Positions 35,194-43,485 of a stretch of 64,000 nt of DNA are shown here, piece by piece. Within the stretch, counting starts at the first letter, position 1. Every line of letters begins with the position of its first letter. The DNA comes from Bog-473 sp963834405. GTDB taxonomy: Bacteria > Actinomycetota > Acidimicrobiia > Acidimicrobiales > RAAP-2. The notes below the pieces were generated by a model. That model saw nothing but the letters and a program-made list of their open reading frames with translations, searched no databases and was not told the origin of the DNA. The stretch lies in contig CAWIBX010000003.1 of assembly GCA_963834405.1 (NCBI GenBank), positions 310,001 to 374,000 on the forward strand. Reading direction: 5' to 3'. The position numbers were made by a program, and so were the translations under genes.

Positions 35194-35641
35194 CGGACCT
35201 CCCTCGTCCCTACTCGCGTTGCCCCGGCAGCGTAACGAAGCCGGGGGGAAGAGTTCATCTGGAGAACACTTCCCGGTTGCGCCGGTTTCACAGCCCGTTC
35301 ACCTCCCTTCCGTAGCGTGACCCTCGATGGCGACAGTGGACGAGCAGGTGCACCACGCCACCCGGGGCCATCGTTCCGGCCCCGGGAACGGGCGCCATCA
35401 CGGCCGGGATACCCAGTCCCTGGCCGAGGTCATCATGTTCCGCCGGCCGGGCGTGGACCGTGCCGGAACCCTCGGATCCTTGGTCACCAGAGCGCGGGTA
35501 TTCGCCCCCTCGCGCTTCCAGGCGACGTCGGTGCGACCTACCCCCCGTCCGCCGTCGTTGCCTGCCCCTCGCTTCCCGAGCCTGAGCCGTACGAGTCCGA
35601 CACCGAACGACGCCGCCTGAGCCTGACTGAGGGACACGTCC
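35194..35641. other. Intergenic region before the OmpR-family regulator
   Basis: 448 bases between the divergent PPOX and response-regulator genes. Small frames here are R/P-rich and lack conserved-looking sequence, so I see no gene. Two TTCAC elements 11 bases apart (35287-35291 and 35298-35302) lie in the first quarter; an 11-base direct-repeat period is what PhoP/RegX3-type regulators bind, but the match is weak. Confidence 0.35.
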
Positions 35642-36388
35642 GTGGCCATCGCGAACGCACCGGCACCCGCAGGCCGGCCCCCGCTTCCCGGGCCGCCCCG
35701 AGACAACCGCCCCCTCGTCCTCGTGGTCGACGACGAGGAGTCGTATAGACAAGCTCTCGCGTCCGGCCTCACCCGGGAGGGCTTCACCGTCGAGGCGGCG
35801 GGCGACGGCCACGAGGCTCTGCGGCTCTTCCACCGGGTCCACCCCGACCTCGTCCTGCTGGACGTCATGCTGCCGGACCAGTCCGGGATCGAGCTCTGCC
35901 AGCAGATGCGGTCGCTCAAGCCCGTCCCGATCATCATGGTCACCGCCCGGGACTCTGAGGTGGACATCGTCCTCGGCCTGGAGCTGGGCGCGTCCGACTA
36001 CGTCGCCAAGCCGTTCCGCCTGCGGGAGCTGGTGGCCCGGATGCGCGCTGTCCTGCGCCGGGGCGTGGCCGTCGCCGAACACCACGAGGAGGTCCTCAGC
36101 GTCGGGCCCGTCCGCCTCGATGCGGGCCGCCGGGAGGTCACCGTCTCCGAGGCCCCCGTCGACCTGTCCCGCAAGGAATTCGACCTCCTCGCCCTGCTCA
36201 TGTCCCACAGCGGTCAGGTCGTCACCCGGGACTGGTGCATCGACCGGTTGTGGTGGGACCAGGAGCTCACGGACACCCGCACCCTCGATACGCACATCAA
36301 GCGCCTCCGCCGCAAGATCGAGCCCGACCCGGCCAACCCGCGCCACCTGGTCACCGTCCGCGGCGTCGGCTTCCGCTTCGAGGCCTGA
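35642..36388 (+). CDS. OmpR/PhoB-family response regulator (orphan)
   Basis: A 248-residue regulator. A 23-residue A/P-rich start precedes the receiver domain: LVLVVDDEESYRQALASGL, D74 in LVLLDVMLPDQSG, T in IIMVTARDSE and K in DYVAKPFRLRELVARMRAVL. The C-terminal winged helix reads LSRKEFDLLALLMSHSGQVV, TRDWCIDRLWW, TRTLDTHIKRLRRKIEPDP and VTVRGVGFRFE. It is most like the RegX3/PhoP group. No histidine kinase is adjacent. GTG at 35642 is the likely start; the real start could be slightly downstream. Confidence 0.9.
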   Translation: MAIANAPAPAGRPPLPGPPRDNRPLVLVVDDEESYRQALASGLTREGFTVEAAGDGHEALRLFHRVHPDLVLLDVMLPDQSGIELCQQMRSLKPVPIIMVTARDSEVDIVLGLELGASDYVAKPFRLRELVARMRAVLRRGVAVAEHHEEVLSVGPVRLDAGRREVTVSEAPVDLSRKEFDLLALLMSHSGQVVTRDWCIDRLWWDQELTDTRTLDTHIKRLRRKIEPDPANPRHLVTVRGVGFRFEA

Positions 36389-36469
36389 CCACCGGGCGTC
36401 CCCGTCCCGCCGTCCGTCCCCCGTCCCCGGGCTCGGGCGCACCGCCGTCCGGGCACCTACATTGAGCGG

Positions 36470-36928
36470 ATGCGCAAGGGTGACACCGTCCCGGACTTCA
36501 GCCTCCCCGACCAGACGGGCACGACCCGCACGCTGTCGGGCTTCCTGGCCAACGGCCCGGTGGTGCTGTTCTTCTATCCCGCCGCCATGACGTATGGCTG
36601 CACGAAGGAGAGCTGCCACTTCCGCGACCTCTCCGCCGAGTTCGCCGCCGTCGGAGCGCAGCCCGTCGGCATCAGCGCCGACTCGGTCGACAAGCAAAAG
36701 CAGTTCGACGAGAAGGAGTCGCTCCGGATGCCACTGCTGTCTGACCCCGACCACGCCGTGGCGGCGCAGCTCGGTGCCAAGCGCGGCGCGAGCTTCCTGC
36801 CCAACAAGCGCATGACCTTCGTCATCGATACCGACCGCACCCTCCTCGACGTCTTCCACTCCGAGATCTCCATGGGCTCGCACGCGGACAAGGCGCTGGC
36901 CCTCCTCAAGGCGCGGCGCGCTGCCTGA
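36470..36928 (+). CDS. Peroxiredoxin, BCP/PrxQ type
   Basis: A 152-residue thiol peroxidase. MRKGDTVPDFSLPDQTGTTR is the family start; the peroxidatic and resolving cysteines lie five residues apart in TYGCTKESCHFRD, the atypical 2-Cys arrangement of BCP/PrxQ. VGISADSVDKQKQFDEKESL and MPLLSDPDHAVAAQLGAK are typical. It reduces hydroperoxides with thioredoxin. The stop lies inside the start region of the SDR gene downstream, indicating a shared transcript. Confidence 0.93.
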   Translation: MRKGDTVPDFSLPDQTGTTRTLSGFLANGPVVLFFYPAAMTYGCTKESCHFRDLSAEFAAVGAQPVGISADSVDKQKQFDEKESLRMPLLSDPDHAVAAQLGAKRGASFLPNKRMTFVIDTDRTLLDVFHSEISMGSHADKALALLKARRAA

Positions 36929-37754
36929 CCGGAACGTCGTCGTCACCGGCGCCGCATCGGGTATCGGCGCCGCCTGTGCCGCCAGACTCGGCGCGGGCGG
37001 GTGGCGCGTCATCGGCATCGACGTCAACCCGCCCGATACACACGCAAACATCGTCGCGGACCTCTCCACCACCGCCGGCCGGGACAACGCGGTCGCCGAG
37101 GCCACCGAGCTGTCGGACGGCGCACTCGCCGGCATCGTCACCTGCGCCGGCCTGGCCGGCTCGCCGACACGCGCCGGCTCGGTCGTCGCGTCCGTCAACT
37201 TCTTCGGCACGGTGGCCGTCCTCGAGGGCCTGCGCCCGCTCCTTCCTCCCGGCACGGCCGCCGTCGCCATCAGCTCGAACTCCACGACCGTGCAGCCCGA
37301 GATCCCCTTGGACCTCGTCGACGCGTGCCTGGCGTTGGACGAGACCCTCGCCGCCCGGCTGGCCGACGAGTCGCGGTCCTTAGCCGCCTATCCCGCCTCG
37401 AAGCTGGCGGTCGCCCACTGGGTGCGGCGCCACGCCACTGGTCCTGACTGGGCCGGTTCCGGTCTGCGGCTCAACGCCATCGCGCCGGGCATGATCGACA
37501 CACCGATGATCGGCGAGATGCGCGCCGATCCCGAGACGGCGCCGTTGCTCGACCTGCTCCCCATCCCGCTCGGCCGCCCCGGCCGGCCCGAGGAGATCGC
37601 GGCGGTCGTCGACTTCCTGCTCGGACCGGACGGGTCGTTCTTCTGCGGTTCCGTGCTGTTCTGCGACGGCGGCAGCGACGCGCTGCTGCGCACCAGGGAC
37701 TGGCCGGCTGCATGGGACATCTCGGTTCGGCAACTGGGCCGCCAGCTCTCCTGA
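36921..37754 (+). CDS. Short-chain dehydrogenase/reductase without a standard start codon
   Basis: The SDR sequence is open and conserved from PDRNVVVTGAASGIGAACAA onward: cofactor motif TGAASGIG, ITCAGLAG in place of NNAG, SSNS as the catalytic serine region, and Y-x3-K in YPASKLAVAHWV. The C-terminus LRLNAIAPGMIDTPMIGEM and GSFFCGSVLFCDGGSDALL is classic. No ATG, GTG or TTG is in frame before 37212, which would delete the cofactor site; the only plausible start is CTG at 36921, overlapping the peroxiredoxin stop. Length would be 277. Substrate unknown; hydroxysteroid-type SDRs look similar. Either a CTG start or a mutated start is possible. Confidence 0.75.
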   Translation: MPDRNVVVTGAASGIGAACAARLGAGGWRVIGIDVNPPDTHANIVADLSTTAGRDNAVAEATELSDGALAGIVTCAGLAGSPTRAGSVVASVNFFGTVAVLEGLRPLLPPGTAAVAISSNSTTVQPEIPLDLVDACLALDETLAARLADESRSLAAYPASKLAVAHWVRRHATGPDWAGSGLRLNAIAPGMIDTPMIGEMRADPETAPLLDLLPIPLGRPGRPEEIAAVVDFLLGPDGSFFCGSVLFCDGGSDALLRTRDWPAAWDISVRQLGRQLS

Positions 37755-37772
37755 CGTCCGTAGGCTGCCGAC

Positions 37773-39017
37773 ATGCCGGGCCGGATCCTGGTGGACACCA
37801 CCCCGCTGCGCGAGAGCCGCGACTTCCGGCTCCTCTTCACGGGCCAGCTCATCTCGACGCTCGGCAACCAGCTGACCGTCGTCGCCATCCCCTTCCAGGT
37901 GTACGGCCTCACCCACTCCTCCCTCCAGGTGGGCGCGGTCAGCCTGGCCCAGCTGCTCCCCTTCATCGCAGGCGCCCTGGCCGCGGGTCCGATCGGCGAT
38001 TCCGTCGACCGGCGACCGATCATGGTGTGGACCGCCGCCGCCCTTGCGCTCACGAGTGCGGTCCTGGCCGTCAATGCCGCGGTCGCCCACCCGTCCCTGG
38101 TGGTGATCTACGTCGTGAGCTCGCTCGCCGCGGGGCTGATGGGGTTCTCGAACATCGCCCGCATGGCCTCCGTGCCCGGACTCGTGGAGCGGCGGCAGCT
38201 CCCGGCGGCTTTCGCGATGAACCAGATCGTGATCCAGGTCGGCGTCATCGTCGGTCCGGCACTCTCCGGCATCCTGCTGGGCGTCGGCCTGCCGCTCGTG
38301 TTCGGGCTCGACGCCGCATCCTTCGTCGTGGCCTGTGTGTGTACGGCACTCATGGCGCCGATCCCCCCGGGGCACGACGGGCGCGGCGTCTCACCGTGGC
38401 AGTCGACCAAGGAAGGGCTCCGCTACCTGCGCAGCCGGCAGGCCCTCCAGGGCGTCTATTTGATCGACATCAACGCCATGGTCTTCGGCATGCCGCGCGC
38501 GCTCTTCCCGGCCATGGCCGGATCGGTGTTCGGCGGTGGCACCATCACGCTCGGCTTCCTGTACGCCGCGCCGGGCGTCGGCGCGCTGGTCGGCGCCGTC
38601 ACGACGGGCTGGATCGAGAGCGTCCGCCGTCAGGGCTGGGCCGTGATCATCGCTGTCGCCGTCTGGGGAGCCGCCATCGCGGTGTTCGGCCTGGTGGACA
38701 CGCTGTGGATCGCCCTCGTCATGCTGGCCGTGGCGGGCTGGGCCGACGTGATCTCGGCCGTCCTGCGCAACACCATGCTGCAGACGTCCATCCCCGAGCG
38801 GTTCCGCAGCCGTATGTCGTCCATCCAGATGGCAGTGGTCCAGGGCGGACCGCGGCTCGGCGACATGGAATCCGGCCTCGTCGCCACCGCGACCAGTATC
38901 GAGTTCGCCGTGGTGTCGGGCGGCCTCGCCTGCATCGTGGGGGCCGCGCTGATCGGAGCCCTCATGCCGGGGTTCCGCCGGCACGTCGCGGGTGAGGTGG
39001 ACGACGTCCCCGTATGA
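37773..39017 (+). CDS. MFS transporter, EntS-like (MFS_3)
   Basis: A 414-residue exporter-type protein with 12 predicted helices. The N-terminus FRLLFTGQLISTLGNQLTVV and the loop GPIGDSVDRRPIMVWTAAAL (variant of G.LADR..RR) mark the MFS_3/EntS group. RMASVPGLVERRQLPAAFAM, IVGPALSGILLGVGLPLVFG and TMLQTSIPERFRSRMSSIQM are typical loops. EntS exports enterobactin; other members export siderophores or macrolides, and no siderophore gene is near. ATG at 37773 starts 18 bases after the SDR stop. Confidence 0.9.
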   Translation: MPGRILVDTTPLRESRDFRLLFTGQLISTLGNQLTVVAIPFQVYGLTHSSLQVGAVSLAQLLPFIAGALAAGPIGDSVDRRPIMVWTAAALALTSAVLAVNAAVAHPSLVVIYVVSSLAAGLMGFSNIARMASVPGLVERRQLPAAFAMNQIVIQVGVIVGPALSGILLGVGLPLVFGLDAASFVVACVCTALMAPIPPGHDGRGVSPWQSTKEGLRYLRSRQALQGVYLIDINAMVFGMPRALFPAMAGSVFGGGTITLGFLYAAPGVGALVGAVTTGWIESVRRQGWAVIIAVAVWGAAIAVFGLVDTLWIALVMLAVAGWADVISAVLRNTMLQTSIPERFRSRMSSIQMAVVQGGPRLGDMESGLVATATSIEFAVVSGGLACIVGAALIGALMPGFRRHVAGEVDDVPV

Positions 39018-39024
39018 TCCGGCC

Positions 39025-39801
39025 GTGACCGACACCGCTGCCTTCGAGGAACCGACCTGGGGCGAGGTCGACGCTGCCGCCTTTACCCGCATCGTCGTCG
39101 TGTCGCCCCACTTCGACGACGCGGCCATGGGGGCGGGGCACCTGCTCGCCAGCTACCCCGACACCACGGTGATCACGGTGCTCGGGGGGCCGCCACCCGT
39201 GTACCCCGAGGAGCCGACCGAGTGGGACGCGCTGGGCGGGTTCGTCGCCGGCGACGACGTGGTGGCGGTCCGACGGGAGGAGGACGTGGCGGCCATGGCC
39301 GTCCTCGAGTCGGGTTACCGCTGGCTCGACTTCCCCGACCACCAGTACCTGGCACCCGAGGACCGTCCGCCGCCGCCAGAGGTGGCCGCCGTTCTCGCCT
39401 CCACCATCGACGAGCTCGATCCCACGTCGGTCTTCTTCCCGATGGGTCTGGCCAACCCGGACCACGTGATGGTGCACGAGGCCTGTTTGCTCGTGCGCGA
39501 GGCGCAGCCGGAGCGCGAATGGTTCTGCTACGAGGACCACGGCTACAAGCATCTGCCTGGGTTGCTCGCATGGCGCGTCGCGCGGCTGTTGCGGGCCCAT
39601 CCCTGGCCGACACCTGCCATCGTTCCGCACGTACCCGACGAAGAGAGGAAGCGCCGGGCCATCTGGTGTTACACGTCGCAGATCCCGCCGCTCGAACGCG
39701 ACCACGCCCTCACGGCGCGGATAGCGGGACACGTCCCCGAGCAGTTCTGGCGGCTCGCCCCTCCGCCGAAGGGCTGGGAGGCCCTGTCCCAATTCATCTG
39801 A
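39025..39801 (+). CDS. LmbE/PIG-L-family deacetylase
   Basis: A 258-residue zinc hydrolase. The zinc-binding motif is VVVSPHFDDAAMGAGHLLA, a PHxDDxxxG variant of the family's HPDDE; a later histidine in DHVMVHEACLLV completes the site. The family removes acetyl groups from N-acetylglucosaminyl inositols (mycothiol MshB, Mca) or related sugars. This protein is diverged from MshB, so the substrate is open. GTG at 39025 is chosen; it lies 8 bases after the MFS stop. A stem-loop follows the stop. Confidence 0.85.
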   Translation: MTDTAAFEEPTWGEVDAAAFTRIVVVSPHFDDAAMGAGHLLASYPDTTVITVLGGPPPVYPEEPTEWDALGGFVAGDDVVAVRREEDVAAMAVLESGYRWLDFPDHQYLAPEDRPPPPEVAAVLASTIDELDPTSVFFPMGLANPDHVMVHEACLLVREAQPEREWFCYEDHGYKHLPGLLAWRVARLLRAHPWPTPAIVPHVPDEERKRRAIWCYTSQIPPLERDHALTARIAGHVPEQFWRLAPPPKGWEALSQFI

Positions 39802-39825
39802 CCGTTCGGTACGGTCAACGAACGG
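39802..39825 (+). terminator. Stem-loop after the LmbE-like gene
   Basis: CCGTTCG (39802-39808) and CGAACGG (39819-39825) form a 7-bp stem with a 10-base loop directly after the stop at 39799-39801. There is no U-run, so it is either a weak intrinsic terminator of the kind common in high-GC bacteria or an operator. Confidence 0.35.
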
Positions 39826-39888
39826 ACGGTGTCAAATAGGGGACTTCGCCCCTAGCCGTCTCGCCGGGTCCGATGGAGGATCGAACCC

Positions 39889-40200
39889 ATGACCATGTAC
39901 GTCGACCTCTTGTCGCGCGCCCTCGACGGCTCTCCGTCGGTGAGCGCCGCTGAGTCCGACGACGCCTTATGGGCCGACCTGGTCAATTCCTGGGCGCAGT
40001 TGCTGGCCTACGAAATCCGCGGCACCCCTTCCGCCCCCGAGGCCCTGGCCCGGGAGTTGTCCTACGACGGCGCGTTGATCAGGTTCTGCGAGGCCCTCGA
40101 CGTGCCCACCGCACCGGAGCGCTTCGCCAACCCCTTGGAGGAGCGCGCCCGTCTGGAACAGGCGTTGGCTGCGCGCGGCTTCAGCGTGGGCGGTCAATAG
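39889..40200 (+). CDS. Small hypothetical protein
   Basis: A 103-residue soluble protein without recognised domain. It has a good ribosome-binding site (GGAGG at 39874-39878) and two near ATGs (39889, 39895). The sequence is helical and acidic (DDALWADLVNSWAQLLAYEI, GALIRFCEALDVPTAPERFA, ERARLEQALAARGF). It precedes the DNA-repair operon by 76 bases on the same strand, but nothing ties it to repair. Confidence 0.6.
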   Translation: MTMYVDLLSRALDGSPSVSAAESDDALWADLVNSWAQLLAYEIRGTPSAPEALARELSYDGALIRFCEALDVPTAPERFANPLEERARLEQALAARGFSVGGQ

Positions 40201-40276
40201 GAGCCCAGGAGCCCGCGCACTCATCGGCCGCCGAACTCCCGCCACCGGTCGCCCGGCCCGTCCTAGAGTCGGACGG

Positions 40277-41287
40277 GTGTCAGGGGACAACGAGTGTGTC
40301 GTGGAGGCCGCCGGCCGCGAGCTTGTGGTCACCCGGCCGGACAAGGTCTACTTCCCGGGGCTCGGTGCAACGAAGATCGAACTCGTCTCGTACTACCTCG
40401 AGGTGGGTGACCACCTGCTGAACACGGCGGGCGGACGTCCGGCCCTGTTGCAGCGGTTCCCGGATGGCGCGACGGGCAAGTCCTTCTACCAAAAGCGGAT
40501 CCCCGCCGGTGCCCCGGACTGGCTGCAGTCGACGACGGTGTCGACGCCGAACGGCACCACGTCGAACGCGCTCGTCGTCGCGGACATCGCACATGTCGTC
40601 TGGGCCGTCAACTACGGGTGCCTCGGTCTGCACCTGTGGCCCTACCTGGCGGCGGATCCGGAACACGCCGACGAGTTGCGTATCGACCTTGACCCGACGA
40701 CTGGACTCGGCTTCGACGACGTCCGCGTTGCCGCGTTGCGCTGCCGCGACTTCCTCGAGGAGCTCGGGCTGCGCGGGTACCCCAAGACGACCGGGAGCCA
40801 CGGCCTGCACGTCTACCTCCGGTTGGAGCCCCGGTGGGATTCCATCGCGGTACGGGCGGCCGCGGTCGCGCTCGCCCGCGAGCTCGAACGCCGTTTCCCC
40901 GACGACATCACCTCCAACTGGTGGAAGGAAGAACGCGGCACCCGCGTCTTCGTCGACTTCAACCAGAACGCGCCGCACAAGACCGTCTTCGGCGCCTGGT
41001 TCGCCCGTCCCCGCACCGGTGGGCAGGTCTCGACGCCCCTGAGCTGGGACGAGGTCGAGACGGTGCAGCCCGACGAGCTCACGATCCGGACCGTGCCGGA
41101 CCTGGTGGCGCAGCGCGGCGACCCCTGGGCCGACATCGCGGCGAGACCCCAGTCGTTGGAGCCGCTCTTGGAGCTGGCCGAGCGGGACAAAACGGCCGGC
41201 TTGCACGATGCACCCTGGCCTCCCCAGTATCCGAAGATGCCCGACGAGCCACCCCGGGTGGCCCCCAGCCGAGCCAAGAAGGCGTGA
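40277..41287 (+). CDS. LigD-type NHEJ polymerase/primase (stand-alone PolDom)
   Basis: A 336-residue archaeo-eukaryotic-primase-like polymerase corresponding to the LigD polymerase domain. Motifs are ELRIDLDPTTGLGFDDVR (metal-binding D-x-D), KTTGSHGLHVYLRL (SGLH motif) and RVFVDFNQNAPHKTVFGAW (third acidic residue). The N-terminus RELVVTRPDKVYFPGLGATK and the C-terminus WADIAARPQSLEPLLELAER are also typical. In NHEJ the domain fills gaps and adds ribonucleotides at breaks. It is followed within seven bases by a PHP protein and then a ligase, an operon form of what LigD carries as a fusion. No Ku gene is in the window. GTG at 40277. Confidence 0.92.
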   Translation: MSGDNECVVEAAGRELVVTRPDKVYFPGLGATKIELVSYYLEVGDHLLNTAGGRPALLQRFPDGATGKSFYQKRIPAGAPDWLQSTTVSTPNGTTSNALVVADIAHVVWAVNYGCLGLHLWPYLAADPEHADELRIDLDPTTGLGFDDVRVAALRCRDFLEELGLRGYPKTTGSHGLHVYLRLEPRWDSIAVRAAAVALARELERRFPDDITSNWWKEERGTRVFVDFNQNAPHKTVFGAWFARPRTGGQVSTPLSWDEVETVQPDELTIRTVPDLVAQRGDPWADIAARPQSLEPLLELAERDKTAGLHDAPWPPQYPKMPDEPPRVAPSRAKKA

Positions 41288-41293
41288 CCGGCG

Positions 41294-42325
41294 TTGGACC
41301 CCCTGTACGCCCTGAACCAGATCGCCTTCCGGCTGGAGCGCAGCGGGGCGGACACCTACAAGGTGCGCGCGTTTCGGCACGCGGCCAGAGCGATCAAGTC
41401 GATTCCTCCTGACGAGTTGGCCGCGCTGGCCGACGCCGGCCGCCTGCAGTCCATAGAAGGCGTCGGCAAGTCGACGGCGCAGGTGATCACCGAAGCGCTG
41501 CGCGGCGACGAGCCCGCGTACCTGACCAAGCTGGACAAGGAGCTCGTCGCCGGGGATCTCGCGCTCGAGGGTCCGGCGGCCGAACTCCTCGGGTCGCTCA
41601 GAGGAGACTGTCACTCGCACTCGGACTGGTCCGACGGTGGCAGCCCCATCGCGGAGATGGCCGAGGCCGCCCGCGACCTCGGCCGCGAGTACCTCGTCCT
41701 GACCGACCACAGCGCGCGCCTCACCGTGGCCCACGGGCTGAACGAGGAGCGCCTGCTCGAGCAGCTCGACGTCATACGCGGCCTCAACGAGGAGCTGGCT
41801 CCGTTCCGGATCCTGACCGGCATGGAGGTGGACATCTTGGAGGACGGGTCGCTCGATCTGGACCTCGACCTCCTCGCCCAGCTCGACGTCGTCGTCGCCA
41901 GCGTGCACTCCAAGCTGCGCATGGAGGCGCCCGAAATGACCGCCCGGATGGTGGCCGCCGTGGAGAGCCCGCACACCGACATCCTCGGTCACTGCACGGG
42001 CCGGATCATCGTGGGGCGGGGCCGGCCGCAGTCCACGTTCGATGCAGAGGCCGTCTTCGACGCCTGCGCCCGCACCGGCACCGCCGTCGAGATCAATTCC
42101 CGCCCCGAGCGCCAGGACCCGCCCGAGGACCTGCTGCGGCAGGCCGTCGGGCTGGGATGCTCGTTCGCCATCGACACCGACGCCCACGCCCCGGGCCAGC
42201 TCGAGTGGCTGGGGCGCGGCTGCCGCAACGCCGTCACCGCCGACGTGCCGTTCGACCGGATCGTCAACCGTGCCACCGCCGACCAGCTGGTGGCCTGGGC
42301 GTCGTCGCACGAGGACGCGGCCTGA
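41294..42325 (+). CDS. HhH-PHP domain phosphoesterase (PolX C-terminal-like)
   Basis: A 343-residue protein. Residues 1-90 are the helix-hairpin-helix DNA-binding region of family X polymerases (ALNQIAFRLERSGADTYKVR, LQSIEGVGKSTAQVITEAL). The PHP domain follows: GDCHSHSDWSDG (first metal motif), VLTDHSARLTVAHG, GMEVDILEDGSLDL, ASVHSKL, HTDILGHCTGR and AIDTDAHAPGQLEW. The palm domain of PolX is absent, so this is a PHP nuclease or phosphatase with DNA-binding N-terminus. Its place between polymerase and ligase suggests trimming of 3' ends, the task of the LigD phosphoesterase domain. TTG at 41294 is the likely start. Confidence 0.85.
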   Translation: MDPLYALNQIAFRLERSGADTYKVRAFRHAARAIKSIPPDELAALADAGRLQSIEGVGKSTAQVITEALRGDEPAYLTKLDKELVAGDLALEGPAAELLGSLRGDCHSHSDWSDGGSPIAEMAEAARDLGREYLVLTDHSARLTVAHGLNEERLLEQLDVIRGLNEELAPFRILTGMEVDILEDGSLDLDLDLLAQLDVVVASVHSKLRMEAPEMTARMVAAVESPHTDILGHCTGRIIVGRGRPQSTFDAEAVFDACARTGTAVEINSRPERQDPPEDLLRQAVGLGCSFAIDTDAHAPGQLEWLGRGCRNAVTADVPFDRIVNRATADQLVAWASSHEDAA

Positions 42326-42329
42326 CCTC

Positions 42330-43406
42330 ATGGCCATGTCGCTCCCCGTCCACCCGCCGGTGTCGCCGATGCTGGCCAAGCTCACCCGCGACCTCCCCCG
42401 CGAAGAAGGCCTGTACTACGAACCCAAGTGGGACGGGTTCCGCTGCATCGTCTTCCGTGACGGCGACGAGGTCGAGCTGGGCAGCCGGAACGAGAAACCG
42501 CTGACCCGCTACTTCCCCGAGCTCGTCGACGCGCTGCGCCGGGAGCTCCCCGACCGCATCGTGCTCGACGGCGAAATCGTCATCGCCGGGCCGAGCGGCC
42601 TCGACTTCGACGCCCTGTCCCAGCGCATCCACCCCGCCGCCAAGCGCATCAACCAACTCGCCGAGGCCACGCCTGCCTCGTTCGTCGCCTTCGACCTCCT
42701 CGCGCACGACGACACCTCGTACATGGAGACGCCCTACGGGACGCGCCGCAAGACTTTGGAAAAGCTGCTCAAGAAGGTCCGGCCGCCGGTGCACCTCACG
42801 CAGGCCACCCAGGACCCCGACGTCGCGGCCGACTGGTTCTCCCGTTTCGAGGGCGCCGGCCTCGATGGCGTCGTCGCCAAACCCTCCGACCTGCACTACC
42901 TCCCCGACAAGCGCGTCATGCTCAAGGTCAAGCACCAGCGGACCGCGGACTGCGTGGTCGCCGGGTTCCGGACCCACAAGGACGGGGAAGGGGTCGGCTC
43001 ACTCCTGCTCGGTCTCTTCGACTCGTCGGGGACGCTCCACCACGTCGGCGTTGCGTCGGGCTTCAGCGTCGCCCGCCGGCGCGAGCTCGTCGATGAGGTC
43101 AAGCCGTACCGGAAGAACGCCCTCAAGGGCCACCCCTGGGCCGGGTGGGCCGAAGCGCAGGCCGAGGGACGGGCGCCCGGGGGCATGAACCGGTGGAATG
43201 CCGGCAAGGACATGACCTGGGAACCCTTGCGGCCCGAAGCCGTGTGCGAGGTGTCATACGACCACCTTCAGGAGAACCGCTTCCGGCACGCCACGTCGCT
43301 CGTGCGCTGGCGGCCCGATCGCAAACCGGAGTCCTGCACGTACGACCAGCTCGACACGCCCGTGCCCATGGAGCTGGCCGAGGTGTTCGGGACGCAGGTC
43401 CGCTGA
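42330..43406 (+). CDS. ATP-dependent DNA ligase (LigC/LigD ligase-domain type)
   Basis: A 358-residue ligase. The adenylated lysine is in EPKWDGFRCIV (motif I, residue about 32). Motif III region is RIVLDGEIVI, motif IV GLDGVVAKPSDL and motif V MLKVKHQRTADCVV. The OB-fold domain includes GEGVGSLLLGLFDSSGTLHH and the end ATSLVRWRPDRKPESCTYDQ. The size equals LigC, which has no extra domains. It follows the PHP gene directly; ATG at 42330 or 42336. It seals nicks after polymerase action in break repair. Confidence 0.93.
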   Translation: MAMSLPVHPPVSPMLAKLTRDLPREEGLYYEPKWDGFRCIVFRDGDEVELGSRNEKPLTRYFPELVDALRRELPDRIVLDGEIVIAGPSGLDFDALSQRIHPAAKRINQLAEATPASFVAFDLLAHDDTSYMETPYGTRRKTLEKLLKKVRPPVHLTQATQDPDVAADWFSRFEGAGLDGVVAKPSDLHYLPDKRVMLKVKHQRTADCVVAGFRTHKDGEGVGSLLLGLFDSSGTLHHVGVASGFSVARRRELVDEVKPYRKNALKGHPWAGWAEAQAEGRAPGGMNRWNAGKDMTWEPLRPEAVCEVSYDHLQENRFRHATSLVRWRPDRKPESCTYDQLDTPVPMELAEVFGTQVR

Positions 43407-43485
43407 CTGCTTCCCGCGCCGCCACCACCCCGGACCACCAAAAGATTTTTTCGCGACAAATCCCCGTCGCGGGGACCGTTCACCC

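Noticed and set aside
35254..35302. TTCAT/TTCAC elements spaced at multiples of 11 bases, PHO-box-like
   Set aside because: The 11-base period is suggestive, but only two copies match well, the spacing to the third is 33 bases, and the gene start is about 340 bases away.
35327..35620. 97-codon plus-strand frame before the OmpR-family regulator
   Set aside because: No conserved-looking sequence, R/P/S-rich, no clear ribosome-binding site.
35288..37285. Very long minus-strand open frame (665 codons)
   Set aside because: It is antisense to the OmpR-family regulator and BCP peroxiredoxin genes, which have clear domains; its translation is low-complexity and has no conserved motif.
40280..42385. 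701-codon minus-strand frame
   Set aside because: Antisense shadow of the LigD-type polymerase and PHP genes, whose motifs are unambiguous on the plus strand.
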